Assembly: GCA_963752745.1 (NCBI GenBank)
Contig: CAVWAK010000029.1
Span: 1 to 64,000 of the forward strand
Reading direction: 5' to 3'
Origin: Thiogranum sp963752745
Lineage (GTDB): Bacteria; Pseudomonadota; Gammaproteobacteria; DSM-19610
Length of the DNA: 64,000 bases
Within the stretch, counting starts at the first letter, position 1; each line of letters starts with the position of its first letter. The position numbers and the translations under genes are program-made. Of this stretch, positions 47,769 to 57,066 are shown piece after piece. The notes below the pieces were generated by a model that made no database searches, was not told the DNA's origin, and saw nothing but the letters and a program-made list of their open reading frames with translations.

Positions 47769-48353
47769 ATGAAAATACTGATAAAGGCAGGTGTACTAAG
47801 CCTGTTTTTTCTCACTGGCTGCAGCACCCTGACGGTGCAGAGCGACTATGAAACGACATACGATTTTTCGACCCTCAAAACCTATGCATGGCTCGAGAGC
47901 AAAGTGCCCAGCAAGGATATCCGCATCAATAACAGCCTGATCATCAACCGGGTTGTGAATGCAGTTAACAGCAACCTGCAATCGAGGGGCTATACACTGG
48001 TAGACAAGGATAAAGCCGACTTCCATGTGAACTGGTTTGGCGGCATTGAAGACAAGATACGCCAGGAAACCATTAATACCTTCTACGGGGACATGGGTTA
48101 CGATTCTCGCAACTGGGGCTATAGAGGCTACTGGCCTGGCATCCGGACTTATACTTTCGAATACCAGCAAGGCACACTGATCATCGATATCGCTGACAGC
48201 AACAGCAAGCAGTTGATATGGCGCGGCACCGGCCGGGAATACCTGGAAGAGAACAGAACCCCGGAACAGATCACGGAAGGTATAAACAATACCGTTACTG
48301 CGATCCTGAATAACTTCCCTCCCGACACCGTCAAGGCGCCAGACGCTCAATAA
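47769..48353 (+). CDS. DUF4136-family lipoprotein
   Basis: 194 residues from the ATG at 47769. The signal peptide ends in LFFLTGC (lipobox). SDYETTYDFSTLKTYAWLE, the NRVVNAVNSNLQSRGYTLVDKDKADFHVNW region and LIIDIADSNSKQLIWRGTG match DUF4136 envelope lipoproteins of unknown function. Its 3' end overlaps convergent pdxH by 23 nt. Confidence 0.87.
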   Translation: MKILIKAGVLSLFFLTGCSTLTVQSDYETTYDFSTLKTYAWLESKVPSKDIRINNSLIINRVVNAVNSNLQSRGYTLVDKDKADFHVNWFGGIEDKIRQETINTFYGDMGYDSRNWGYRGYWPGIRTYTFEYQQGTLIIDIADSNSKQLIWRGTGREYLEENRTPEQITEGINNTVTAILNNFPPDTVKAPDAQ

Positions 48354-48969
48354 TCCACTGCGCGTTTTCGTTCAGGCGATAGATGAAACGATCGTGCAAG
48401 CGACTGTCTCTGGCTTGCCAGAACTCGACGGTCTCCGCTGAGACCCGATAACCGCCCCAGAAAGATGGCAGCGGAATCTCTCCGTCCAGAAACTTGTGCT
48501 TCATCTGGTCAAACATACCATCGAGAATAGCGCGCGATTTGATTACCTTGCTTTGATGTGAAGCCCAGGCGCCAATCTGGCTGCCGCGCGGCCGGGTTGC
48601 AAAATAGCCCAACGATTCGGCCGTGGGTATTTTTTCCGCCGTGCCGGTCACTTTCACCTGCCGCCCCAGTTCCTGCCAGGGAAATAGCAGGCTCACCCTG
48701 CTGTTAGCCGCGATCTGTTCCGCTTTACGGCTGGAATAATTGGTGAAAAACACGAAACCTTTTTCATCGAACAACTTTAGCAGGACCATACGCTGCCAGG
48801 GCTGTCCCTGCGCATCAACTGTTGCCAGCGACATTGCTCCCGGTTCAGCACTTTCGGTCTCGATCGTCTGCGCATACCATTGTTCGAACTGTTTAACCGG
48901 ATCAGCATCCAGATCTGCCCTGACCAGCCCTTTCGCCATTAACTCACGACGCAACGTCTCGCTATTCAT
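48331..48969 (-). CDS. pdxH: pyridoxamine 5'-phosphate oxidase
   Basis: 212 residues from the ATG at 48969 (NSETLRRELMAKGL). FMN- and substrate-binding segments QRMVLLKLFDEKGFVFFTNYSSRKAEQI, SLLFPWQELGRQVKVTG and ATRPRGSQIGAWASHQS; the end WIIERLAP is typical. PdxH oxidises pyridoxine or pyridoxamine phosphate to the active coenzyme PLP. Confidence 0.95.
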   Translation of the reverse strand: MNSETLRRELMAKGLVRADLDADPVKQFEQWYAQTIETESAEPGAMSLATVDAQGQPWQRMVLLKLFDEKGFVFFTNYSSRKAEQIAANSRVSLLFPWQELGRQVKVTGTAEKIPTAESLGYFATRPRGSQIGAWASHQSKVIKSRAILDGMFDQMKHKFLDGEIPLPSFWGGYRVSAETVEFWQARDSRLHDRFIYRLNENAQWIIERLAP

Positions 48970-49129
48970 GTATAAAATACCGCCTGAAATCTGTTTCTTA
49001 TCGTCCCAGAGTACTAAAAAACAAAGCGGAAGACACAATTATCCGTCTGTACTTGCGTGCGAGTACAGGTGAGCGAATAATCACGCCCCTGATTTCGTAC
49101 CCACATTAAGTATCTGGAGGTAACAACCG

Positions 49130-49507
49130 GTGCCAAGCAAGATGTTAATTATGATGACCAGTGGCCCTGATACACCAACACGACTGGGAACACCGTTTCA
49201 TCAGGCCATGACTGCGGTGGCACTGGATGCCGAAGAGGTCACTATCGTGTTTACCATGGAAGGCACCCGTTTGCTGGAGAAAGGTGTGGCGGAAAACGTA
49301 TATGCCAAAAAGGGCTCTGATAGCAGCGTCTACGAGTCCATTCAAAACGCCAAGGCGTGTGACGTTAATATGTATGTGTGTCCGTCATCACTGGAGCTGC
49401 ATGACCTTACACTGGAAGACTGTATTCCCGAACTGGACGGCGCCATGGGTGCGGCAGGTTATGCCACCATGGGATTACAGGATGACGTAGTGGTGTTCTG
49501 CTACTAG
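49130..49507 (+). CDS. DsrE/DsrF-like family protein
   Basis: 125 residues from GTG, which follows GGAGGTAAC. Fold pattern LIMMTSGPDTPTRLGTPFHQAMTAVALDAEEVTIVFTMEGTRLL matches DsrE-like proteins; two Cys lie in CDVNMYVCPSS and others near the C-terminus. Some members carry sulfane sulfur (DsrEFH, TusBCD), others are uncharacterised. No dsr or tus partner gene is adjacent, so a sulfur-relay role is only suggested. Confidence 0.75.
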   Translation: MPSKMLIMMTSGPDTPTRLGTPFHQAMTAVALDAEEVTIVFTMEGTRLLEKGVAENVYAKKGSDSSVYESIQNAKACDVNMYVCPSSLELHDLTLEDCIPELDGAMGAAGYATMGLQDDVVVFCY

Positions 49508-49520
49508 CGTGGGCTGAGCA

Positions 49521-49781
49521 CTACTTTAACGCCGGGTGATCCTTGGGCAGCTGCTTGGAAACCCAGATCGCCAACCGGTGTCGCATGGACTTCTGGGAAA
49601 CCTGTTCCTCCGGCAGGGGCTGGATCAGTTTGTCATGTACCAGCAACCGGTATATGTACTCGATCTTGGCCGTTGCCGAGTCTGTCGGCTCGAACTCCAC
49701 CACCCCACGCTCCTCGCCGTACGCCACGCCGGCGCGAATCGCTTCCTTAACCAGTTCGGCTTCGTGCTTTAGTTTTTTCAC
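49521..49781 (-). CDS. DUF5062-like small protein
   Basis: 86 residues: LKHEAELVKEAIRAGVAYGEERG, KIEYIYRLLVHDKLIQPLPEEQ and KSMRHRLAIWVSKQLPKDHP. The pattern resembles DUF5062, a small cytoplasmic family seen in gammaproteobacteria, function unknown. It is convergent with the dsrE-like gene. Confidence 0.65.
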   Translation of the reverse strand: MKKLKHEAELVKEAIRAGVAYGEERGVVEFEPTDSATAKIEYIYRLLVHDKLIQPLPEEQVSQKSMRHRLAIWVSKQLPKDHPALK

Positions 49782-49894
49782 GGATTCACGGGTTCCCTGT
49801 ATCGGCTTGATGCTGGAACATCGGTCATAAATGGAATTGTCCCAGTTTAACGCTGAATTCCCCCACTTCCTACGGCCGCGGAACTTTTTCTCCG

Positions 49895-50455
49895 TTAATC
49901 ATCGATCAACAGGTGGCCCAGGTAGGCGAAAATGCCAATCATGATACCGGTAAGAAACTGGGCGTGTACCAGGTAGGCGAGCTTTTTCAACTCCCTGGGA
50001 GAATAGCGCCAGGAGAGAAACAGACCGAACAGGCCCTGCCAGACGACCAGTGCAAGCACCGCGGGGAAAAACAGAATGTGCATGGGCAGGCCCATTAGCC
50101 CGATATGCACCAGGATGATGGCGACGGTAGCGATGCCGACATAAATGTGGGTACGATCCAGCAGGCTCAGCAACTGCTGCATACCCGGCGCAGTGAGCGG
50201 TTGCGAGTAGTCGGGCAATATTCGACGCGCGATCGGGCCCTTGCCGACAACCAGTTTCAACAAGGTACGTGCATAGATAAACAGCAAGGCCCACAGCCCC
50301 ACTTCGCCGAAGCCTTCACCGATTTCACTCAGAATGGTTTCGTTTTCGGGGACCGGCGGGTAGGCGTTGTTAACGTAGATAAAGTAGGTGAGCGACACCG
50401 ACAGCACTACCGCGGTGTAAACCAGCACCCCTTTGATGCTCTTTATAACTGCCAT
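49895..50455 (-). CDS. heme-b-type membrane protein, ferric-reductase-like fold (unassigned)
   Basis: 186 residues from the ATG at 50455, four to five helices. His residues recur in helices (RTHIYVGIATVAIILVHIGLMGLPMH and LVHAQFLTGIMIGIFAYLGHLL), as in cytochrome b561 or ferric-reductase-like domains that bind b heme between helices. No NAD or flavin domain is attached. I cannot name a partner; msrA follows downstream on the same strand but with its own start region. Confidence 0.6.
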   Translation of the reverse strand: MAVIKSIKGVLVYTAVVLSVSLTYFIYVNNAYPPVPENETILSEIGEGFGEVGLWALLFIYARTLLKLVVGKGPIARRILPDYSQPLTAPGMQQLLSLLDRTHIYVGIATVAIILVHIGLMGLPMHILFFPAVLALVVWQGLFGLFLSWRYSPRELKKLAYLVHAQFLTGIMIGIFAYLGHLLIDD

Positions 50456-50525
50456 ATTCCTGCACCACCTGACTGAGGAAATGCAGGAATTATAGCTCGC
50501 CTGGACGATAGTTCCTTGAGGTGGA

Positions 50526-51140
50526 TCAGGGTGAGACAGGTTTTCCCCACAGCGTTTCCACACGTGCATCACGCCCGCAATTGTAACGGTAGAACTTATA
50601 GCGAACGGGATTCTTTTTGTAATAATCCTGGTGGTAGTCTTCTGCGGGATAAAACCTGGTCGCGGCTATCAATTCCACTTTTAACGGCTCGGGGAACGGC
50701 TTGCTGGCGGCTATCCGTTTCTCTGATGCCTGTGCCTCGCGGTGTTGCGTCTCACCACTATAGAAAATTGCCGGCCGGTACTGCGGGCCGCGGTCACAGA
50801 ACTGACCGTCATCGCGGGTTGGATCTATGTGGCGCCAGAAATAGTCCAGGATCTCGGCGTAACTGATCCGGCTGGCATCGAAGCTAACCTCTACAGCCTC
50901 GATATGACCACTGTTACCGGAAGAAACCTGCTTGTAGGTAGGGTTCTTCTGCTCCCCGCCCGTGTAACCGGACACCACACCCAGCACACCGTCGAGCTTC
51001 TCGTAATCGGCTTCGATACACCAGAAGCAGCCACCGGCGAGGATGGCTGTCTCAACCCCCGGTTCCGATACCGGTTCTGCAACAACAGTTGATTGCAGTA
51101 CAAACAGAAATATTGCAGATAAACAGGCGCGCTTAAGCAT
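50526..51140 (-). CDS. msrA: exported peptide methionine-S-sulfoxide reductase MsrA
   Basis: 204 residues. Signal peptide (CLSAIFLFVLQSTVVAEP), then MsrA with catalytic GGCFWC (Cys38), GYTGGEQKNPTYKQVSSGNSGH and ASRISYAEILDYFWRHIDPT, and YHQDYYKKNPVRYKFYRYNCG with a resolving Cys. It repairs methionine-S-sulfoxide in the periplasm and complements the exported MsrB at 31811. Confidence 0.94.
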   Translation of the reverse strand: MLKRACLSAIFLFVLQSTVVAEPVSEPGVETAILAGGCFWCIEADYEKLDGVLGVVSGYTGGEQKNPTYKQVSSGNSGHIEAVEVSFDASRISYAEILDYFWRHIDPTRDDGQFCDRGPQYRPAIFYSGETQHREAQASEKRIAASKPFPEPLKVELIAATRFYPAEDYHQDYYKKNPVRYKFYRYNCGRDARVETLWGKPVSP

Positions 51141-51295
51141 GAATGTGCTCGCTAGTGGAATGATGCTTCTTTAGTGCGTTTTTGAGGCAAATAGTTCACC
51201 CGGTCCGGCCGATTGAAAAATTTTTCTCGCCTTTAACCCTTTTTCAGCAACCGTGCGTTTACCCCTTTACCCAACCACACAAGCGGAGACGTACC

Positions 51296-53053
51296 ATGTT
51301 AAAACCCAACCTGATTCTGGCCAGCACCCTGACTACACTGGTGATTGCCGGCTGCGCCGATACCAATAACTCCAGCGTGCCGCAAGAAATCGCCCGGCCC
51401 GCGCCTTCCAGCACATCCCTCCCTGCCCCGCAAACACCTGATGAACAACCCCGTTTGCGAGAGGAGAGCGAACTTGTTGCCAAAAGCGAGCGGGATGCCA
51501 GTCAGCGCCGGGCCATACCGCCCAGGCAATTTGTGGCGGAGAAGAAATCCGTAGCACAGGATGCCATTGCCGGTATCAGCATTGCCCGGAGTCTGGCGCC
51601 ACTACGTTCTGCCAACGAACCACTTAACCGGGAAAACTATCACCACTTTGACAGCAACCCGGTAACACGTGTGGCCGAGTCGCCGGTGTCCACCTTCAGT
51701 ATCGATGTCGATACCGGCAGCTACAGCAACGTTCGACGCATGCTTAACGCCGGCCAGCTGCCAGCCCAGGATGCAGTGCGGATCGAGGAACTGGTCAATT
51801 ACTTCGACTACAGTTACCCGGCCCCGAACTCGGCTGACACACCCTTCCAGGTCACCACGGAAACCGGGCCGAACCCGTGGAACAGCGAATACCCGCCTGT
51901 TGCACATCGGTATCAAGGGCTACCAGGTAGACCAAGGCGGATATCCCCGCCGCCAACCTGGTGTTCCTTATCGATGTCTCCGGCTCCATGCAGTCACCGG
52001 ACAAGCTTGAGCTGTTAAAGAAAGGCATGAAACTGCTGGTGAAGCAGATGCGTCCGCAGGATCGCGTGTCGATTGTGGTCTATGCAGGTGCTTCAGGCGT
52101 GGTGCTGGAACCAACCGCCGGTGACCAGACCTTCAAGATCAACCAGGCGCTGGACAAACTGACCGCCGGAGGATCAACCAACGGTGCTGCCGGCATTCGC
52201 CTTGCCTATGAAGTCGCGCAGTCAGCCTATATCAAGGATGGCGTCAATCGTATCCTGCTGGCCACCGATGGTGACTTCAATGTCGGTACCACCAACTTCG
52301 AACAACTAATCGACCTGGTGGAAACACGCCGTGATTCCGGCATAGGCCTGTCTACCCTGGGTTTCGGCACAGGTAACTACAATGACCACCTTGCCGAGCA
52401 ACTGGCCAACAAGGGCAACGGGATGCATGCCTATATCGACACGCTGAACGAGGCCAACAAGGTGTTGGTCAACCAGCTCTCTTCCACCCTCCTGACTATC
52501 GCGAAAGATGTGAAGATTCAGCTGGAGTTCAACCCTGCGGTCGTCTCCGAGTATCGTCTTGTCGGTTACGAGAACCGCCAGCTGCGGCGCGAGGATTTCA
52601 ACAACGACAAGATCGACGCTGGTGAAATCGGTGCCGGACACACGGTCACTGCAATTTATGAAATCACCCTGGCAGGTTCTGGCAGCGAGCGCATCGACCC
52701 GTTACGCTACGGTGGCAACCACAAAACAAAACGCAACCACGGCAATGAACTGGCCCTGCTGCGCCTGCGCTACAAGCAACCTGACAGCGATACCAGTCAG
52801 CTGATTGAGGCGCCGGTGTACAGGAAATCGATCAAGACCGGTCTTGAGCAAACCACCGATCGTTACCGTTTTGCCGCTGCAGTGGCAGGCTTCGGGCAAC
52901 AGTTGCGTGGTGGTGAGTATCTTGAAGGCTTCAACTACGACTGCCGTCCTGCAACTGGCTCGTGGTTCGCGTGGCAGTGACGCGAACGGTTACCGCGGTG
53001 AGTTTATCCAGCTGGTGCAACTGGCACAGTCGGTTGACAGTACAACACGCTAG
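51296..53053 (+). pseudogene. VWA-domain lipoprotein (YfbK-like), three frameshifts
   Basis: About 585 residues. The signal peptide ends in LVIAGC (lipobox). A VWA N-terminal domain (PVSTFSIDVDTGSYSNVRRMLNAGQLP, RIEELVNYFDYSYP) is followed by a VWA domain with the MIDAS motif DVSGSM and a C-terminal DUF3520-type part ending near EFIQLVQLAQSV. Frame changes lie at about 51886, 51932 and 52942; each is repaired by removing one base, giving a continuous family sequence. It is followed by an ECF sigma and an anti-sigma-like gene, the usual company of this family. Confidence 0.85.
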
Positions 53054-53108
53054 CACTTTTCCCTGTGCCGGTTCCTTTACGGGGCCGGCGCAGGGTATGC
53101 TTGGCGGC

Positions 53109-53636
53109 ATGACGTCGGATGAGGAGCTGATGATGCAGTACCAGGCAGGCAGCACGGCGGCCTTTGATACCCTGTATGAAAAATACCGGGGTGATGTCTA
53201 CCGCTTCCTGCTGCGGCAGTTCGACACCGCCACGGCCGAGGAACTCTACCAGGATGTGTGGATAAAACTGATCCAGGCACGTGATCGCTACCAGCCCAGT
53301 GCGCGCTTCCGCACCTGGCTGTACACCGTTACCCACAACCATATAACCGACTACTATCGTAAACACCGCGTTACAGTGGTTGCCGATGGCAGTGAAGGCA
53401 TCGAAACCCGTGCGCCGGAGCGCATCGCGCAGGATCAGCAGATACTCGCGGTGTTGCACGCCGGTATACGCCAGTTGCCCGATGTGCAGCGCGAAGCTTT
53501 TCTGCTGAAAGAGGAAACCGGCCTGTCGCTTGACGAAATCGCTGAAGTGATGGGCGCCTCGAAAGAGTCCACCAAGAGCCGGCTGCGCTATGCGACCGCC
53601 AAATTGCGTGAACAACTGAAAGGACTGTGGCCATGA
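53109..53636 (+). CDS. ECF-type RNA polymerase sigma factor
   Basis: 175 residues from the ATG at 53109 (TSDEELMMQYQAG); an ATG at 53097 is also possible. Region 2 is ALYEKYRGDVYRF-like (LYEKYRGDVYRFLLRQF ... DVWIKLIQARDRYQPSARFRTWLYTVTHN); region 4 has REAFLLKEETGLSLDEIAEVMGASKESTKSRLRYA, the helix-turn-helix that reads the -35. The stop overlaps the ATG of the next gene (ATGA), so sigma and putative anti-sigma are made together. Confidence 0.92.
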   Translation: MTSDEELMMQYQAGSTAAFDTLYEKYRGDVYRFLLRQFDTATAEELYQDVWIKLIQARDRYQPSARFRTWLYTVTHNHITDYYRKHRVTVVADGSEGIETRAPERIAQDQQILAVLHAGIRQLPDVQREAFLLKEETGLSLDEIAEVMGASKESTKSRLRYATAKLREQLKGLWP

Positions 53637-54292
53637 GTGACGACCGGGATCTCTCGGCGCTCTACCAGTCGGCCGACAAGCCTCAGCCGCCAGCCGCGCT
53701 GGATGAAACCGTTCGCGCCGCCGCGCACCAGGCTGTAAAGCCGAAGCGCTCACACACACCGCAATGGCTGGGCGGTATTGCCGCCAGCCTTATCGCCGCA
53801 CTGCTGATTACCCAGCTAATGCCCACTGTAGAACAGGAAGCTGACATTTCGATCAGGCAAAATGATATGCGCCTCCCGGCTACTGATGCCGTAGAACCCG
53901 GCCTGGAATTGCGCGAAGCTGCGCCGGCAGCCGCAGCACCGAAGTCCGCGCCACTGGAATCAAAGCCGGATCGCGCCAGGACAGGCAATCAGATCATGCT
54001 GGAGAAATCTGAATTGAAACGGTCACAGCCGCGTAAAAAGGCCACTGCGCGGGATGAGGCTGATGCCATTTTGTCTTCTGAACCGGTGGAAGAAGAAGTT
54101 CGTGGTGCATTGTCGACACCCGTTGTTGTCCCCACATCAGCGGAGACAGAACTACAGAACATCATTGACCTGCTGGACGCCGGCAGGCTGCGAGAAGCTG
54201 AACAGCGTCTTGACGATTTCCGGCAACGCTACCCGGAGGTTGAAATACCGGAGACTCTCACCCGGCGCCTGGAACCACCAGACACAGACTAG
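53633..54292 (+). CDS. putative membrane anti-sigma factor
   Basis: 219 residues. A cytoplasmic N-terminal part with DLSALYQSADKPQPPAALDETVRAAAH, one helix (about 51-67, GGIAASLIAALLITQLMP), then a long low-complexity periplasmic region and a short helical end (ELQNIIDLLDAGRLREAEQRL). No zinc-binding HxxxCxxC motif is visible. Anti-sigma role is inferred from the ATGA overlap with the ECF sigma gene and the membrane layout. Confidence 0.65.
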   Translation: MSDDRDLSALYQSADKPQPPAALDETVRAAAHQAVKPKRSHTPQWLGGIAASLIAALLITQLMPTVEQEADISIRQNDMRLPATDAVEPGLELREAAPAAAAPKSAPLESKPDRARTGNQIMLEKSELKRSQPRKKATARDEADAILSSEPVEEEVRGALSTPVVVPTSAETELQNIIDLLDAGRLREAEQRLDDFRQRYPEVEIPETLTRRLEPPDTD

Positions 54293-54314
54293 GCGGCGAC
54301 AGGACTTGCCGATT

Positions 54315-54950
54315 TCAGGGGCGCGGCACAATCGCCACTTCATCGCCACCCTCGATCAGGGTGAAGGGTTCGGCAAAGTGCTTGTTCACCGTCACCTGCA
54401 CGCGCTCTTCGGCAAATGCCTCGTTCCAGTCATCACCGCGTTTTCGCAGCCAGGCAAGCAGGCTTGCCACGTTGGTTACTGAAGCCGGTATGTTGAGATC
54501 TTCGTCGTCTTTGCCGGAGATGACTGCCAGCTTGATGAAATACAACACCTTGATAGCAACCTTGCCGTCCGGCTTGACGCCACGCTCCAGACCGTTGTCT
54601 TCCAGCTGTTGCAGGTAGGCCTGCCAGCGATTTTCGTAGTTCACGCCGAGATCGTGCAGATTGTCCCATGAGCATGTACAGCTGTAACCGTCATTGAAGT
54701 CTATCTGCAGCGCCTCGGTATCCCGGGGCTCGATAGCCTGGAAATCGACCTGCTTTTTACCCTGCACCGGCGCGCCCTGATCGGTGCTTACGCGCAGGTA
54801 TTCACACGGATAGTTAAAGCTGAAGCCGTCTGAAAAAGCGATCTCCAGGAGGCGGGATTTCTGATGGAGATTGATGCCGGTGGGGGCAATCGGGGCGGCC
54901 TGGTCTGTCACGTTGTACTCGGTTATCTGAAAGCCGGCGCATTGTCTCAT
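54315..54950 (-). CDS. DUF971 fused to a MoaD/ThiS-like domain
   Basis: 211 residues. The N-terminal half (PTGINLHQKSRLLEIAFSDG, SFNYPCEYLRVSTDQGAP, CSWDNLHDLG) is DUF971. The C-terminal half (KVLYFIKLAVISGKDDEDLNIPASVTNVASLLAWLRKRG ... GGDEVAIVPRP) has the beta-grasp pattern of MoaD sulfur carriers. The protein stops at VPRP and lacks the C-terminal Gly-Gly needed for activation in MoaD. It may be a scaffold or regulatory fold rather than a sulfur carrier. No moa genes are nearby. Confidence 0.75.
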   Translation of the reverse strand: MRQCAGFQITEYNVTDQAAPIAPTGINLHQKSRLLEIAFSDGFSFNYPCEYLRVSTDQGAPVQGKKQVDFQAIEPRDTEALQIDFNDGYSCTCSWDNLHDLGVNYENRWQAYLQQLEDNGLERGVKPDGKVAIKVLYFIKLAVISGKDDEDLNIPASVTNVASLLAWLRKRGDDWNEAFAEERVQVTVNKHFAEPFTLIEGGDEVAIVPRP

Positions 54951-55024
54951 AAAACTGTTTGCGGTGGCTCATTAGGGGGATTACCCCTTCTTTCTGCGGG
55001 TATCGGGCGTTATCATTACCTGCA

Positions 55025-55222
55025 ATGAATAAACTGAACCTGTTTCTGATCGCGCTGCTGACCGGCACGCTTACCTTTGCGCTCTACACCTATAAAACCT
55101 CGCAACCACCGGATCGGGAACAGATAGAACGCTGCAACGAACAGGTCGCGCAAATGCCGGAAAACACGCAGCAGGAAATCAACCGCAGCATCAACACTTT
55201 TATCGAGTGTCTTGAAGAATAA
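55025..55222 (+). CDS. small membrane-anchored hypothetical protein
   Basis: 65 residues from the ATG at 55025. One N-terminal helix (LNLFLIALLTGTLTFALYTY), then a short charged tail with two Cys (ERCNEQV, FIECLEE) that could form a disulfide in the periplasm. Not recognised. It is convergent with the transglycosylase gene and divergent from the DUF971 fusion. Confidence 0.6.
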   Translation: MNKLNLFLIALLTGTLTFALYTYKTSQPPDREQIERCNEQVAQMPENTQQEINRSINTFIECLEE

Positions 55223-55233
55223 ATCAGCGCTGT

Positions 55234-56775
55234 CTAGTTAAGCGCCAGGTCGTCGAAGCGGCTGGTACTGAATTTATTACCAAACAGCTCGTAGACCTCG
55301 TCAACAGTGCGAGGGTCAGAGGGTTTCGAGTGGAAAATATCCTGATTACTCTTGGCCGCCGCAGGAAATATCTTCCCTGCATGAATATCCGGTGTTTCCT
55401 CCAGCGCCTTCAGAAACGCAAGCGCGCCGTCGGTACCCAGGAAATGGGTTAGATACAGGTCTGTCTGGCTGGGCTCGCGGTTCAATGAGAAGCTCAACTT
55501 GCGCTGATTATCGCGCACGGTTTCTGCCACCATCATCGCTGATAACCGGGGATTCTTGCGCAGTTCGAGCAAGTGTTTGTGGAGTACCTTGTCCTTCACC
55601 ATCGGCCGCTGATAACCACTCCTTGTCACGTAGAACTCGATGGCTTCTACATAGTCATTCAGACCATAGCCGGCACCGTGTTTCTTTATCGTGTTTAACC
55701 AGGTATCACGGGTGAACTGGTACAGGCCAGTCGCCGACGAACCCGTGGCCTTGATGCCCGGTTCAAAGTTACTCTCGGTTGCGGCGAGCTTCATCAGGTA
55801 GGAGAACTCTACACCCGTCCTCACACTGCTGAGGCGAATAGCTGACAACACGCCGCGGTCCATACCGAAACGATCTGCATCATTACGCGCCATACTTGCG
55901 TAGCTGCCAAGCACAGCCGACAGCTGGTCATCTGTCAGTTGAACTGTCGACTCAGGCAAATACAGTGACGCGAACTCCTCGAGCGCCTGCCTGGTACGCA
56001 AGCCCTTGAAGCCATCGGCCTCGCCCAGGTCGAAGCCCAGCGTTAACAGGTTCTTTTGTTGCTTCTGCACCTGCAAGTCAAATTTCGCAGCTGACCGAGC
56101 AACCCCGGGATCAGCCATCAGCAGCGCCGGCCCCCACTGCCGGTGCTGTGACGTTTTTGTTCCGGCAACCCGGGTTTTACCTTTGCCGGAAGTCGGCGGT
56201 GGTTTTTTCTTGTCAGTAGACCCCTTCCTGTTTTTATCGGTAGATCCGTTCTTGCTTACGCTGAGCTGGGTCGTTTCCAGTGCGGTGACTGCCACCGCTC
56301 CCGATTGGCGCTGCGCCGCTACGTTGCTTTGCGCATCCTGGAAGGCCAGTGAGGTAAACAGTGCTGCGATCGTCAGGAAAGCGCCGCCGACATATATCGC
56401 AACCTGGTTCAGTATGCTGTGTGTCGCCGGGCTGCCGGCTGCAGTGGCCGGTCTGACATAGTGTTTGGGGACGTTGACCTGTTGATTCGCCTGGTCCAGC
56501 CGGGACCTGGCTGTTGCGAGTGACGACTTGAGCTCCTGAACCTGTTGCAGTGCCTCATCACGCTGCAAGGTCAGTGCATCGAAAACGCTATGCTCCGCGT
56601 CGAGTCTGGCCTGGGCTGCGGCTAATTGTTTTCTGAGTTCGTCCAGTTCAGAGCTGTGTTCTTCGTTGCGCTGCTGCTCTAAACGACAAGACCACTGGTC
56701 ACGCTCACGCGCGTACTGCAATGCATGCTGTTTCTGTTTGGCCAATGCCTTTTGTAATTCAGTGTGATCTTGCAC
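55234..56775 (-). CDS. membrane protein with coiled coil and lytic-transglycosylase-like domain
   Basis: 513 residues. Coiled coil at about 1-100, one helix near 122-146 (IYVGGAFLTIAALFTSLAF), a Lys/Thr/Pro-rich linker, a peptidoglycan-binding-like segment (LLTLGFDLGEADGFKGLRTRQALEEFASLY) and a transglycosylase-type domain (YLMKLAATESNFEPGIKATG, SSATGLYQFTRDTWL) with the catalytic Glu in ATESNF. The helix orients the enzyme to the periplasm. No signal peptide; the coiled coil is cytoplasmic, which is unusual and suggests a scaffold partner. Confidence 0.8.
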   Translation of the reverse strand: MQDHTELQKALAKQKQHALQYARERDQWSCRLEQQRNEEHSSELDELRKQLAAAQARLDAEHSVFDALTLQRDEALQQVQELKSSLATARSRLDQANQQVNVPKHYVRPATAAGSPATHSILNQVAIYVGGAFLTIAALFTSLAFQDAQSNVAAQRQSGAVAVTALETTQLSVSKNGSTDKNRKGSTDKKKPPPTSGKGKTRVAGTKTSQHRQWGPALLMADPGVARSAAKFDLQVQKQQKNLLTLGFDLGEADGFKGLRTRQALEEFASLYLPESTVQLTDDQLSAVLGSYASMARNDADRFGMDRGVLSAIRLSSVRTGVEFSYLMKLAATESNFEPGIKATGSSATGLYQFTRDTWLNTIKKHGAGYGLNDYVEAIEFYVTRSGYQRPMVKDKVLHKHLLELRKNPRLSAMMVAETVRDNQRKLSFSLNREPSQTDLYLTHFLGTDGALAFLKALEETPDIHAGKIFPAAAKSNQDIFHSKPSDPRTVDEVYELFGNKFSTSRFDDLALN

Positions 56776-57066
56776 AACAGTTCAACCCTGATAGTCATTA
56801 CTAACGATGGCTTCCTTGTTAGCGTAATCCTGCCGAAGTGATTTTACAGGATGATTAAAGGATAAGTAGCAAGATTCGTACATATATTAACTATTACTAA
56901 TATTTCAGTTAGTTAAGCGACTGTCACTGATGGGAGACAGCGAGGGCATGTAAAGTAATTCGACGTTTTTAGGGGATTTTTTACAGTTTCAGGCGGGTGG
57001 ACGGCTGGCATCCGGCCGGATTGACTATACAGACTGCCTGGATACAGCCTGGTCGTTAAAGCGCTG

